A stretch of 64,000 nt of DNA, from positions 8,122,001-8,186,000 of the forward strand of contig BTRK01000003.1 in the NCBI GenBank assembly GCA_036245805.1, written 5' to 3'. The DNA comes from Pristionchus mayeri (taxonomy: Eukaryota > Nematoda > Chromadorea > Rhabditida > Neodiplogasteridae). Both the position numbers and the translations under genes were made by a program. Positions 22,496-33,048 of this stretch are shown here, piece after piece. Within the stretch, counting starts at the first letter, position 1; each line of letters starts with the position of its first letter. The notes beneath the pieces are model-generated. The model made no database searches, had not been told where the DNA came from, and saw only the letters and a list, made by a program, of their open reading frames with translations.

Positions 22496-22697
22496 GTACG
22501 GTAGGAGTACGGTAGGGAAGGGATACGGTATAATGTTTTGGACCGAGAGGATACGGTAGCTGATGTTTATTATTTATTATTTTTACATGTGTTCGCTCTC
22601 CCGATTGAGAAGCTGTGTTAGCTTCGTTTCATATAATCACCGCGAAACATCTAATGTGTTATCAATTTTTTTCGAATGGTTTGAAATAGTGTATTTG

Positions 22698-22762
22698 AGC
22701 AAACCCTACTGCTGAAGGCCGGCGACGCAGCGAGCATACAGGAAGAGGGATGGTGCTGCTAA
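22698..22762 (+). pseudogene. RAB-33-like last exon (prenylation tail, WCC), weak acceptor
   Basis: It reads EQTLLLKAGDAASIQEEGWC, then Cys and TAA. The double-cysteine end is the Rab geranylgeranylation signal that anchors the protein to Golgi or vesicle membranes. Compared with 28063-28131, the acceptor TCTTTCAG has become GTATTTGAG and the first Lys codon is altered. Splicing may be weakened, so this copy may be non-functional. Confidence 0.65.
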
Positions 22763-23020
22763 TCCATATTTCACCCCACTTCCTACCGTATCTCTTACCG
22801 TATCCTACCGTAGTTGCCTATTGATAGCTCGTTCCTGCAGTACAATGGGTTTGTAATATATTGATTTGTACGCGAATTTGGTAACGATATCGTAAAAGTA
22901 ATGCATGTTTCTTTCCTGATTTTCGAAATGAAATTGTGATTTTCCCTATCTTACTAGTCTCAATTTGTAAGTATTACTGGGCGAGAGGAGGTTGTAGCAA
23001 TTGTGATGAGCTGATAAAGA
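22763..23020. other. 3' flank shared by both RAB-33-like copies
   Basis: The sequence aligns with 28132-28390 (CTTACCGTATCC, GTTGCCTATTGATAGCT, TTAGTCTCAATTTGTAAGT). Several TACCGTA words cluster just after the stop. The alignment ends near GAGCTGATAAAGATAAT, the right end of the duplication. Confidence 0.7.
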
Positions 23021-23860
23021 TAATATAACTTTGGAAATCAATAGTTGTGAGTAATTGTAAAGAGAGTGCGGGGTGATACACACGTGTCAAGACTAAGCGC
23101 TTGAACGAGAATACTGCTACTTTTGGTTCAACGTTCCCCTACTGAACATGTGTTTCACTGCAGTCACAAAACCCCTGCCGTTCATGTGAAGATGATTAGC
23201 GTAGGGTTTTCGAGCCATTAAACAAACATTCACAAGCAATCATAAAAGCATAGATTATAAAATGGATCTCATATAAACATGCAGGAACCGTTGCGGCAGA
23301 AAAAATCGAATTCACATATTTCGCTACACCCGGTAGGACTGACCAAAGCGAGGGCGAGGAAAACGCCTATCAATCACTTAAATTTGCATGTTAAACGAAG
23401 TTATGAACTTCCTCGTTGGAAGGCTGTATCAAGATCAGTTTTGACAAAAAGCATCCGCTTTTTTAAAAATATGTTCATCTACAAATAAGTTTACTTACGC
23501 TCCCTGCGAATCACTACTTCATAGTTAAAAACTGAGTTAATCATCTCAAAAATTTCAAAATTCAACCCTTTATCATTCGCAAGCTACGATTTGTATTATT
23601 GATTCGGATTCCCCACCCCGAATTAATGTATGTGCATAATCCAAAGTAGCGGTAGTTCAGGTGCAGCATGAAAGAGGCAAAACAGCCAGGGCTGTTTTGG
23701 AACTCATACAATATGTTTCACGTGTTGCACTTGCATCACGTGAAAAAACATATTTTTCTGGAAATAGTTGCTTTAGGTAAGTCCTTTTTCTGAAGACACC
23801 GAACCAACTGAAGACACAGCATCTACGGCTAAAAGTGACTTGAAATGAGCCAGCCTCGAA
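23021..23860. other. No gene recognised
   Basis: This is AT-rich sequence with only short open frames. No exon or repeat match was recognised. Confidence 0.3.
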
Positions 23861-23869
23861 AAAATTGAT

Positions 23870-23965
23870 TATAAATATTTTATACTTGAAATATTCAAAT
23901 ATTTTTATCGCCGATAGCAGAGATATTCCCAAGAGAGACGAGCTCGAGAAAAAAAGGAATTGGCC
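23870..23965 (-). pseudogene. P4-ATPase membrane helix 3 exon, decayed
   Basis: On the - strand the sequence reads FFSSSSLLGISLLSAIKIF, aligning with 31270-31360 (FFLVLVSLAIISAIGDKNI). Runs of A/T expansion disturb the 5' part. In P4-ATPases this hydrophobic segment follows the GVVVYTGHDTK block. Confidence 0.5.
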
Positions 23966-24189
23966 AGAAAAAAATGTATTTACTTTCCGAAAAAAATGAA
24001 GTTTCCTCCCATCGATCTTAGGTTGCACCACCATTCTAACAGGACTCGGCGCCCGAAAGCAATAGTCGTATGAACGTATGTGGTTTAAAAAAATATTTAC
24101 ACAAATTGCTACCACCCTCTCGTACACCGAACTCATTAAATTCAAACAAAATTACTGTCTCCTGTCCCTACTGCCCCTGTACCCCCTCA

Positions 24190-24300
24190 AGAACACATCG
24201 ATATTCTCACTGTTTGAGTGGCACGACCTTAGTTGAGGAGGATCTTGGCATCGTGCCCATTGTAGATCACCACCCCACAGCCCCCTTCGTCGTTTGCAGT
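24190..24300 (-). pseudogene. P4-ATPase exon fragment (GVVIYNGHDAKILLN)
   Basis: On the - strand it reads GCGVVIYNGHDAKILLN and then a stop. It matches the P4-ATPase block GVVxYTGHDxKxxxNS and the paralogous exon at 29291-29400. The stop right after LLN makes it non-coding here. It lies upstream (in - strand sense) of the helix 3 relic at 23870, which is the correct order. Confidence 0.7.
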
Positions 24301-24555
24301 GGAGGAGTATTTTAATCTCTTTTTTTTGTAGTTAGGTGATTTCTGACTGCAGACAAACTGACTCAAAAATGCAGGTTATACGATTCAGCGAAACTGTGAT
24401 TGCATTATTGTTTAGGTTAAAAAAGGAAAAATTCCAATTGTTATGCGAACACTGCAAGATATTCTCACTAACAAGGTTCAAGTTCCCTATCATAACCTCC
24501 AAACCAAAAGAATGGGCTTCGTATGCCCATTTTCAAAAAAAACAACTGCCACACT

Positions 24556-24800
24556 CTCTACGCTGTGCTTAATTTAACAAATCGACTCTCTTCTCTGCAC
24601 AGCCTCCTCCATCCATTCAAAGAATACATAAATAATCTCACTGCTTGAGGTGCATAACCAGGCTATAGAAAGATCAAGCTCATATTTGAAACATGTAGTG
24701 GAAATTGGACATGGGCACACCCCTATCTAAAGTCTAGCGAATGAAACTTTAATTATACAGAACGAGTCAATGAATGATTTAGTTAGATACGATATCAAGA
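24556..24800. repeat. Duplicated segment, partner at 45465-46140
   Basis: AATCTCACTGCTTGAGGTGC, then ATAACCAGGCTATAGAAAG are shared. This copy lacks the 415-bp MITE present in the other copy, so it is an empty-site reference for that insertion. Confidence 0.8.
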
Positions 24801-24817
24801 TGACGATGTCCCACATC

Positions 24818-24925
24818 AGTACAGCGAGGGGCACGAATAGCATAGCCAGCCAGAATCCACGTCATCATGAACCAGGTCATATCCGCTATGTCGGCGCCGA
24901 TTGAGAGACGGATCAGAGGGAGCAC
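24818..24925 (-). pseudogene. P4-ATPase exon (last membrane helix), - strand copy
   Basis: After CGCACAG (- strand) it reads VLPLIRLSIGADIADMTWFM. The frame then loses alignment around ILAGYAIRAP. IGADIADM equals IGADMAGM of 11580. The 3' half is frameshifted, so it is a decayed exon. Confidence 0.7.
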
Positions 24926-25140
24926 CTGTGCGAGGGGGTAGATTAGACGCACGATGCAATTTAATTGCGTCTTAATTTACGTGATATGTTATGACTGTGA
25001 ACTGACCATGTAGAATCGCTTCTGTCCTTAGAACGATACCGTGTTTGTGTATTATTTAGGTCCAAGGAGAAACCAACAACACGCACGGGAATATCATTCA
25101 GCTAAGTTAACCAAGGAGAACGTTAAAGCTCCGGATGGGT

Positions 25141-25232
25141 TATAATCCAACCAACGGGTGTCTTTATGTAGTCCTCGACGAGTTTAGCATCGGCGAACTT
25201 GTCGCGATCACTGCAGTTGAATCCGCCCATGA
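25141..25232 (-). pseudogene. P4-ATPase exon (GGFNCSDRDKFADAKLVEDY)
   Basis: On the - strand it reads GGFNCSDRDKFADAKLVEDY, then IKTPVGW. This equals the block GVxYGD...DFxDxxLxxxL that follows DKTGTLT in P4-ATPases. Flanking sequence (ACACGCACGGGAATATCATT) is shared with 48910-48960 and its copies. Related exons: 32911, 48991, 59060 (-), and 54724 and 61630 (+). Confidence 0.65.
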
Positions 25233-25592
25233 AACAGAGAGGAGGTGATGATGTTTTTTGAAAGAATCTGAGTGCGATTGTAGCATTGGGTTTGTTCGCA
25301 AATTAAAGTTGTCAAAGCATCGTCAAAGCATTATGCTTCCTTATCATGTTTCAATTATTTTTTAGTAAACCGCAGGCAAGGAAAGTACTACCCATTAAGT
25401 GCTCTCCTTGACTTCACGTCCTCGTGAAGCAACAGATCAATGGGATTTAAAAAAATGTTTGCAATTAAAATACTAGTCTACCAAGTCGGCACTTTCCCTG
25501 CTTATTTAACGCGCCTCTTTAACGCCAGAAAGAGGGAGATAGAGTGTAAAATGATAAGAGTGCCTATTCGCCATCACAAGAAAAAACTAGAG

Positions 25593-25683
25593 CGTACCGA
25601 ATGCGATGGCCGGCAGGACGGTGAGCATGATGTTGAACATGCCGATAGCACTTCGTTCGAAAATCGCTTGATCGGGTCAAGCT
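25593..25683 (-). pseudogene. P4-ATPase exon (AIGMFNIMLTVLPAIAFG)
   Basis: On the - strand it reads QAIFERSAIGMFNIMLTVLP, then AIAFGTL. It matches FERWxIxxYNxxFTxLPPxxLG. The frame is open. It is separated from its natural neighbours, since a last exon lies upstream at 25979. Confidence 0.75.
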
Positions 25684-25978
25684 GAAGATAGGTCGAAAAT
25701 CAGAATATATTCCCCTGAAAAAAATTATTACATTTATTACACCTATCAATTACAACATTATCAAAGACCACGCGCAGATTCCCCGTAAAGAATAGCTAAT
25801 GAAACTGTAATTACACAGGTTGTTAGACAAATTCGGTATAAAGATAAGTCAGCGAAATGATTCTTGTTGTTGAATACAACAACAACGATACAACGATGTG
25901 CAACTTTCACAACTATACTCACAACAACCATAGTGATGATGGCAGTGCCACTCACGCGATATCGAGAGAATCAGACGC

Positions 25979-26083
25979 TCATCGTCCGGATGGCTTGGGC
26001 TGCGTCGAATCCGCATTGCGAACCATGACTTATTGCGAGATCGAGCAATGCTCTTTTTCAGAGAATGCGAAGCCGTCTGGAAT
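25979..26083 (-). pseudogene. P4-ATPase last exon, frameshifted
   Basis: On the - strand it reads IPDGFAFSEKEHCSISQ then a stop. In another frame it continues MVRNADSTQPKPSGR and TGA. The consensus from other copies is FAFSxxEHxPISQxDMVRN. A small indel breaks it. The 3' flank is shared with 13580-13830. Confidence 0.7.
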
Positions 26084-26236
26084 AGGTTTCATAAGCATTT
26101 CAGAGATCTAATGTATCTGATATTTGACTATCAATCACCAAGCTGACATCGAAGGTGACTTCTTGCTCAAACAAGGTTCAAGTTCACTAGCAGGATCTCT
26201 GAATCAATGGGATGTCTGTGTCTATGCCAATTGTAA

Positions 26237-27385
26237 CAATTAAAACGCGTTCTTTGTAAGAGTGATGTTGGCATGACACAACTCCGTCAAAATGATCGCC
26301 CGGGGCTCAAACTTTCAGTATATGACCCATAGGGACAATTAAACTTTCTCCCGGAAGTTGAACCCCAAATTCCAATTTTTACCTACAAAAATCGATAATT
26401 TCAAATTTTGGATTTATACCTCATGCTATACATCATTCGAAAGAGCGTGAAAAGTTATGCCAGAATCTTTTGGTGAAAATATGTCAATATTATCTTCTCA
26501 TTTTTGCTTTAGATATATTCAGGCATATGTACGAACATTGTCCGACACTTTTATCCATTCCACGAAGACTTTTCAAAATTTCGATTTTCGAGCTCTCCAC
26601 CCAGCATATCATGAACAATTCAAAAATTCAAAATAAAGAATTTTATGTTAAAATGATTTCCAAAATGCTCAAAATAAGTCGTAAATATGTTTTAATATGA
26701 TTTTAGCCACAATTGTAGCTATTCGCCGACTTTTGAAAAAAATCGAAAATTCATTGCACGGAGAATGGAATTTTCAAAATGTGTCTATCTAATGGATAAA
26801 AGTGTCGGACAATGTTCGTACATATTCCTGAATATATCTAAAGCAAAAATGAGAAGATAATATTGACATATTTTCACCAAAAATTTAATTTGTACAGTCT
26901 CGATTAGCAAAATATCGTCAAGTTCATGCCATTCCAGCCGTCACATCGGTATTTTGACATTCGAAAAGTGTACTTTCAAGAACATAATTTGATTGTGCAT
27001 TGCATTTGGAGAAAAATATATCGAAACTGGAGGGTGCTGGTGTGTTTGAGATGGGAAGCAACCACCACATTTAAGGAAAATAGCGAAAAAGATGATTTGA
27101 ATCGATGTAAAACATGTAATAGTGGATAAGTATTGGCGAAAATGCAGATTCTGGCATAACTTTTCACGCTCTTTCGAACGATTTATGTTATGAGGCATAA
27201 ATCCAAAATTTGAAATTATCGATTTTTGTAGGTCAAAATTGGAATTTGGGGTCCAACTTCCGGCGGAAAGTTTATTTGTCCCTATGGGTCATATACTGAA
27301 AGTTTGAGCTCCGGGCGATCATTTTGACGGAGTTGTGCCACCATCTGACCATTTCACTGCGTTCTTACAGAGAACGCGTTTTAAA
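26237..27385. repeat. Fold-back element, 1.15 kb, between flippase and RAB-33 pieces
   Basis: Outer arms 26237-26470 and 27150-27385 pair (AAAACGCGTTCT, ATGATCGCCCGG, CCCATAGGGACAA). Inner arms 26460-26560 and 26790-26882 pair (TATATTCAGG, TGTACGAACATTGTCCGACA). A 270-bp insert (26883-27150) lies only in the right arm. No transposase is present. The right end lies 80 bp before the RAB-33-like exon at 27465. Confidence 0.85.
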
Positions 27386-27464
27386 GAAAAGGTGAGTTCA
27401 GGTAGCATACTACTGTCAAGTTCTCAGAAGCTCAAGTTCAGTGATTCGTGCGGGGATTGCTTTC

Positions 27465-27547
27465 TGCAAATAAAAATAATATTTTCCAAATATGAGCACG
27501 TCTCGCCTAAAGATTTTTGCAATGGACGATTCCCCGAGTTCACTGAG
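27465..27547 (+). pseudogene. RAB-33-like exon remnant (FCNGRFPEFTE, G1-G2 region)
   Basis: One frame reads KDFCNGRFPEFTE directly before a GTTTGT donor. It matches the Rab33 segment TYRFCxGRFPxxTExTIGVDF, between the P-loop and the effector loop. Upstream the P-loop GDSNVGKT is not readable; ATTTTCCAAATATGAGCACG looks like its frameshifted remains. This supports loss of nucleotide binding in this copy. Confidence 0.6.
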
Positions 27548-27688
27548 GTTTGTAAAAATAATTTATAATTGCCATTTTCTCATTTAAATGTTATTTATCT
27601 ATAATCGAATCACATTAGGAATCAAACTCATTAGCCAATCAATCCTATAATCATACCGTAATCCTTCTTTAATCTCCTTTCTTCGCAG

Positions 27689-27793
27689 GAATCGGAGGCG
27701 GACCATGTGGAGAGCATCTTCGTGACTCTCGTGCATCACTTGCACCGAGGCAAGGTGATGCATGTCCAGAGCGAGAGGGAGATGGCGGATAAG
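27689..27793 (+). CDS. RAB-33-like GTPase exon (C-terminal helix), second copy
   Basis: This 105-nt exon lies between TCTTCGCAG and AAG|GTACGG. It reads ESEADHVESIFVTLVHHLHR, then GKVMHVQSEREMADK. It keeps HVESIF like Rab33 proteins. It is in phase with the last exon. Unlike the first copy there is no FETSAK exon in front, and the preceding exon is the FCNGRFPEFTE remnant. Confidence 0.7.
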
Positions 27794-28062
27794 GTACGGT
27801 AGGAGTACGGTAGGAAAAGGATACGGTAGAATGGTGGAATTGAGGGGATACAGTTATCAGCTGAGGAGCACGTGAGGTGATTATGTTTTTTTATGTGTAT
27901 TGCGTGTGGTAGTGATTGCTCGATGACGTTTGCTTCATGTCATATAATCACCTCGAAACATTGATCTGGCACGTTATCAATTTTTCATTTTTTTCTAATA
28001 ATTGGAGCCAGTTTAGTTGAATTCAGTGCTCGAATATCCTTGATCTTTGATCTCTTTCAGAA

Positions 28063-28131
28063 GGAGCAAACCCTACTGCCGAAGGCCGGCGACGCAGCGA
28101 GTATGCAGGAGGAGGGATGGTGCTGCTAATC
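28063..28131 (+). CDS. RAB-33-like last exon (prenylation tail, WCC), second copy
   Basis: After GATCTCTTTCAG it reads KEQTLLPKAGDAASMQEEGW, then Cys-Cys and TAA. The acceptor is canonical here. The tail is the Rab double-cysteine prenylation site. With exons for G2-G5 missing upstream, the locus could at most make a tail-only protein, so it is probably a pseudogene with a conserved end. Confidence 0.65.
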
Positions 28132-28394
28132 GATATTCCACCCCACTTCCTGCCGTATGCCCTTACCGTATCCAACCGTAGTTGCCTATTGATAGCTTAT
28201 TCCTGCAAAACAATGGGTTTGTAATATATATATTTCTAAGTTAATTTGGTAACGATATCTAAAAGTAATGCATGTTTCTTTCCTGATTTTCAAAATAAAA
28301 TTGTGATTTATCCTATCTTACTAGTCTCAATTTGTAAGTATTACTGGGCGAGAGGAGGTTGTAGCTATTGTGACGAGCTGATAAAGATAATTTA

Positions 28395-28920
28395 TTCTTA
28401 GTACATACAGGTGTAACACTGGAACACGTTTACTACGAGATGGAAATATGCAATTAATGTAAACTTTCAATCGATCGAGCTCCAAAGCCCTCAAAGTCAA
28501 TGACTTTTCGCTCCTGGTTTTGCACGATACTGTAGATAGGTGAAGAGTCGGCCGGTTACAGTAGGTCAGGGCACGCTGGGACATACGATTGACAGACGCT
28601 CACTTAACGACGAGGCTCTGGCCTGCTGCATTGGACATCCATGGAAATCTACAATTAGCTCCCAGGATAGGTTTTGTGTGTCCGAGGAGCTGAATTCTTC
28701 GGATTCTGGCTACCCTCCACCCTCTCCGTCATATAGCCAACTCATTCCTAGGTATTCCTCTCTCATTTTCGGCCGTTCAACCCCTGAGTGATGGGTGGGG
28801 ATGGGAAATGAGAGGGAAGGGGTTTCCAGAAACCGAAGAAGTCCCTTCATGCAGAGGAGTGAGAAGAGGAAATCCCTCTGCACTCGGGCGGGGGAAAGGT
28901 CTGGAAGGAATTAATCGAAT
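28395..28920. other. Unassigned; GC-richer open stretch at 28540-28790
   Basis: 28540-28790 (+) is open for 83 codons (with CIGHPWKSTISSQDRF and PPPSPSYSQLIP) and is richer in GC than its surroundings. I see no family match and no clear splice sites. It could be an exon of an unknown gene or part of a repeat. Confidence 0.25.
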
Positions 28921-28924
28921 GTTA

Positions 28925-29015
28925 TTGTAGGGAATCTACATTATCAGACTCGGCGTGATGCATTCCGTCTTTGTTGATGAAAGACGTCTTAATTAAAATT
29001 TCATTGATTAATATT
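28925..29015 (-). pseudogene. P4-ATPase exon fragment (TSFINKDGMHHAESDN)
   Basis: On the - strand it reads ILIKTSFINKDGMHHAESDN. This matches the P4-ATPase segment AxFINWDxxMYxxxTD after the PISL helix. The following SLNEELG part is not readable. With 29291 and 29577 it forms an ordered, exon-skipping - strand pseudogene. Confidence 0.65.
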
Positions 29016-29290
29016 AACGAGTGCGGAGATTTGTTTGTTGAAGAAACAATTATTGCAGAATAATTATTTCTCAGCTGCATTTCGAACCCATTGATCCTAA
29101 GTTTCTGCATCATCATAATAAGAATCGGCAGCACAGGAGCAACGATTTTGCGCTTTTTTCTGATTTATTTTTTTAAAAATAGATCCGTTCATCCTCTCTA
29201 CATAGTGCTCAGTCAATTTTAACAAATCGATTGCTTCTTGTAATTACTACCTCTCGAACCTCCACAAACAATAATTCTATAATTTGAGGG

Positions 29291-29400
29291 GAACGACATT
29301 CGAATTGAGGAGAATCTTGGCATCGTGCACAGTGTAGATCACTACTCCCCAGATCCACTCCGTGTTCTTCAGTCGAGCATCTCGCAATAGAAACTGATCG
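29291..29400 (-). pseudogene. P4-ATPase exon (LKNTEWIWGVVIYTVHDAK)
   Basis: On the - strand it reads RDARLKNTEWIWGVVIYTVH, then DAKILLNSNVV. This is the clearest copy of the block LRGxxLRNTxWxxGVVxYTGHDxKxxxNS. GHD has become VHD. No stop occurs within this stretch. Confidence 0.8.
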
Positions 29401-29576
29401 ATAAATGATGAGATTACGGTAGTCGATATTCGATGAAGTGTCTTCAAGACATTTTTTTGGTCCTATGAATAGCCCGACAATCAAATATTGTAATTACAAA
29501 ACGAATATCTGAACGTGCCGCAGCAAAAAAATCTGCTGTTTGATCATCTACAGTCCAGATATACAAGCTACCGTAC

Positions 29577-29663
29577 CTGCTGCTCCGAGGATGATATGAG
29601 TATTAGATCAGCCGGGAAGAGATAGCGGTTCTCCACCCGGAGGATGTCATCCACTTTGATGCG
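29577..29663 (-). pseudogene. P4-ATPase exon (actuator domain, FPADLILISSSEQ)
   Basis: On the - strand it reads RIKVDDILRVENRYLFPADL, then ILISSSEQ, ending at a CAG|GTACGGTAG donor. It matches the P4-ATPase block VGDIVxVxNxxFFPADLILLSSSEP. The next exon in the family (YIETANLDGET) is not found before 29400. Decayed copies are at 33049 and 35105. Confidence 0.85.
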
Positions 29664-29881
29664 TCAAAATGTAAATTTTTATTACGATAGATCAAAATGC
29701 ATAAATTATTGTGGAACAAGTGTGACAGTACTAATCATCAGAATCAGAAACATTAAAGATACAAGTTGAAATATCGTGTATGTGAAATATTACTATTAAA
29801 AATATTTTATTAGAGCCAAAGGTGGTCTTCTAATTACTAACTTCAACCTTCTTCTGATATTTACGCAAAAAAATCCAAGCC

Positions 29882-30091
29882 GACACCGCAAGGTGACTCC
29901 TTTCCACATACAAGTCTCGTCTTCTCTACTAGCTTAGAGAAGGAGCAGCGGCAATCTAGCGTCAGATGAAAAGAGCTTCCAAATTCATTTTTGAGCTAGT
30001 GATTTGGTTTCGAATGAAGTATGTGTCCCCCTTAACTCGCTTTAGAGGAGGGAAGTGTCAGAGCCGAGTGGGCGGAGCTTGCGGTGTCTAG
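29882..30091. repeat. Possible short inverted-repeat element
   Basis: GACACCGCAAG at 29882 and CTTGCGGTGTC at 30081 form 11-bp inverted ends about 210 bp apart. No target duplication was found and the inside is not mirrored, so this may be chance. Confidence 0.25.
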
Positions 30092-30099
30092 CTATAGTA

Positions 30100-31035
30100 T
30101 TCACAATATTCAAGTCGAAGGATAAGCAGCTTAAAATACAATTTAACGACAATTTTGCAACCCGCTAATCCAGTTTATGCACCATTTCTGCAACCATTTC
30201 CATTTCTCCCTATTTTATTTTTTAAACTTTCTCCAGCCATATTTGCCTGACTGTAATTTCCATTTAACAGTAGTTGTGGACGTATTGGTAGATTACACTC
30301 GCTGTATCAATTCAATCCTGGAAAGCTTAGTATGGGGATAAAAAATTAAAATGTTAAAAACCCAAAATTTTGCAATTTTTGTGTACTTTGTTGAACCCTA
30401 CCATTTGAACACACGCTAATAATTGATTTTGCCCATCTGAAGAGTGATACTACTCAAGTTGCTCTTCGATAATATTAGAAAATATCAAACCTTCAATAGG
30501 CGTTGAAAGCTGAGAATTATCAAAATTGCTGATTTCCCTGTTCAAATTTCGTAATTTTGTTGTATCAAGCAGCTATGCACGAGTAGCCCTCTCCAGTTTA
30601 AGGGTAATAGTAAGACTGGCGAGCACTTCATTGTCCACCACAATATGGTTTACTGAGCCAACGGCTAAACATTCGGGGCTATGAAATGTAATTTTGCAGA
30701 AATTTATCTCGCGGAATTATCTAATTAGGCGCTCATCTCAACTTGGCATGACGGCACACTGATATCGAATTACATTCATGAACATTCCCAGTTATCATAC
30801 TTTACACTGGTATGTATGATTAACCCCTATCTATTTTCCTCATTTGGGAATAACATTATAAAAAATTTGTTTGAAAATCAAGTTTGCGAAATTTGACGGA
30901 TTGCTGTATCGATGCTGCTAATTGTCGAGAACTGGGATACGGCTCGTTATAACGAGTATTCATGCACCCTTTTATTGCACAAGACCGTAAGAGAATTGAT
31001 CTACCTTGGAGGTCAAGGGAAGTAAAAACGTAAAT
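30100..31035. other. No gene recognised
   Basis: This is AT-rich sequence without recognised exons or repeats. Confidence 0.3.
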
Positions 31036-31073
31036 TTCTAAAAAAAGGGAGAAACTTTTGCATCAACCTGATA
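31036..31073. mobile_element. Solo mariner-like end
   Basis: GAAACTTTTGCATCAACCTG preceded by A-rich sequence and followed by ATA is the same as the right end of the element at 19189-20073. I found no matching left end nearby, so this is a truncated copy. Confidence 0.6.
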
Positions 31074-31269
31074 TAAAGCGATTGTAAAGCTAGCCCACAG
31101 CAAGAATGGAGTTGGCGCGCCTGTCAAGTGTAAATGCAAGTACTGCAACTGCAAACCACTGTGCTAATTTGTACCTTGCGATTTGAATATTATCGTAGTG
31201 CTTCGCACCTGATGGTAAATGACTATGAGCTCAAAATGATTTTATTTTTTTTATATTGGACAATTAATT

Positions 31270-31360
31270 TTCAAATATTTTTATCACCGATAGCAGAGAT
31301 GATCGCAAGAGAGACGAGCACGAGGAAGAACATGAGAATGATGCAATTCGTCAAAATTAT
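31270..31360 (-). pseudogene. P4-ATPase membrane helix 3 exon
   Basis: On the - strand it reads VIILTNCIILMFFLVLVSLA, then IISAIGDKN. This matches the P4-ATPase segment TNxxILxLFxxLIxxxLxxxIG after the GHD block. It is strongly hydrophobic. Its - strand upstream neighbour is a tail exon (31390), which is out of order for one gene. Confidence 0.6.
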
Positions 31361-31389
31361 CACGTTAGATCCGGCAAAAATGCTAGATT

Positions 31390-31448
31390 AAGATTAAGGA
31401 ACGAGAACAGCCATCTCGAGAGGCGTCGGATAGGTGATCGTGAAGAAC
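31390..31448 (-). pseudogene. P4-ATPase exon (cytosolic tail), - strand fragment
   Basis: After ATTTTCAG on the - strand it reads FFTITYPTPLEMAVLV, a copy of FFSITHPTPREMAVLYQKR at 18605. It loses alignment after AVL. It lies beside an exon from much earlier in the protein, showing the order is scrambled. Confidence 0.7.
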
Positions 31449-31590
31449 CTGAAAATTACTCAAATTGCAATTTTCAACTCCTACATGGTGATGCAATTCC
31501 AAAATGGAATATCTTATTCGGAAAAGATTTATAGTGGTTAGGAAAAGTTTTTTATTGTGGGTTGTAATTATTACATGTTATAATTCGCGT

Positions 31591-31900
31591 TAGGGTTCCT
31601 AAATTGACACACTCGCGGAGACGTCGAACAAAGAAGAGAGTGATTTCTAATTAGAAACGTGGCACGTCTCCCTCATTATAATATTACTTTTCCCACGTTT
31701 CCTTTCTTGAACGAGAAATGAGAGAGACGTCTCTCCATTCAGCAATGTGATTTATTTTGCCACAATTGAGAAGGGTGACGTCTCACCAATCGTCTCCCTC
31801 TAATTTTCTGCAGGGGACGTCTCCGAATGAGACGTGAATGAGGGAGGCAAATGATTCATTCCGCGTCTCCGAGGGGAAACGTTTCACTTTCGGAACCCTA
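31591..31900. mobile_element. hAT-like MITE, 310 bp
   Basis: The ends are TAGGGTTCC and GGAACCCTA, flanked by ATTCGCGT (31583-31590) and ATTCGCAT (31901-31908), an 8-bp near-duplication as left by hAT transposases. The inside repeats GACGTCTC/GAGACGTC words several times in both orientations. It has no coding capacity. Confidence 0.7.
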
Positions 31901-31979
31901 ATTCGCATGATGATATCGAAAAATGAGTAGTGTGTTGAAGTTTCAACACCAACATGAAGCAACTGAACCATGTGCGATC

Positions 31980-32900
31980 TCAATGCTCACTTTCCATCTA
32001 CCACTAGAATAATTCAAAAAAGAGCAACAAAGTCATCATGTCCATGCCATACCGGTCATGTCAGTGCAGCCCCTTCAGCATCGCCTTCAGGCATACTGTG
32101 GACTCAGCATTCTCTTTACTACGAATTGTAAAAAATCGTTTAACAAGCAATTTAACATATATATTTGTTCGATAATTTTTGCCAATTGAGCATATTTGGT
32201 TTACTGACGCAGCGTTCTCTTTACGATTGTCTTTCGTAAAGAAGTGATCAAATGAATAATCTCACTGCTCGAATTTTAAAGTGTTTTCTAATTTTTTGAA
32301 GCGCCTCTAAAGTACAAATCGAACCCAGCGATCTTATATTTACTAATGCTTGTCGTGAAACCCAGAACTTATGTTTCTCAATATTCCGAGACATGTCTAG
32401 TTTAATGAGCGCAAGCGACGTAATCATATTCCATTCCATACGATGATGTGCACCTGCACCATATCGTCTTGTGCTACAATCATATAATACACCAGCTCTA
32501 CATCTTTATCAAAAAGCAATCAAACTACCGTACTTACCTCTTACCGTATACCTGACGATCGATCAAATTCCCATGCTCTGTGCAGCAGCAGTCGATGAAG
32601 CGACATATTGACAGGTTTTTTTAAAAATTTGTCAATAACTTATTTTTTCGACAGGGAGGTTCCAAGAGAGTTACTGTAACCTGTCCCTCCTTGTGGCATG
32701 CAGCCACTATCCTCATCAGCTCGCGAATTGCTTTTCCGTGAGCTGAATCCGAAATGGAAAGTGTACGTTCATTAAAGTAATCTGAAAATACTCTAACCAT
32801 AGTTGAAGAAAGCTTTGGTTATTTTTGTACCGAATCCGCTCGAATTAACATTTGGGGAAACCACCATTCTATGTTGTCTTTCCACAACGACAAAGTACAA
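31980..32900. other. Decayed flippase intron and exon scraps
   Basis: 32041-32062 on the - strand resembles GACATGACCGGTATGGCATG of the last-helix exon (18160). Otherwise no readable exon was found. Two TACCGTA-type words occur near 32524-32550, as behind other - strand donors. Confidence 0.35.
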
Positions 32901-32910
32901 GATTTTTGCC

Positions 32911-33002
32911 ATCCGACTCATGGGCGTTTTTCTGTAGTCCTCGACGAGTCTGACATCGGCGAATTGATCGCTCTCACTGTCGCCGTAGCTGACTCCGCCC
33001 AA
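32911..33002 (-). pseudogene. P4-ATPase exon (GGVSYGDSESDQFADVRLVED)
   Basis: On the - strand it reads GGVSYGDSESDQFADVRLVE, then DYRKTPMSRM. It is the best-preserved member of this exon group, with the GVxYGD motif found after DKTGTLT in P4-ATPases. The frame is open. Confidence 0.75.
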
Positions 33003-33048
33003 GAAAGATCTGAATGAGAGTGGCTAATCACGAGCTACCGTTCCCGCT

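Noticed and set aside
23657..24145. Open frame of 162 codons on the - strand
   Set aside because: It overlaps the decayed flippase helix 3 relic and is made of low-complexity F/S/L-rich translation. The recognised homology covers only part of it, so I do not call it as a gene.
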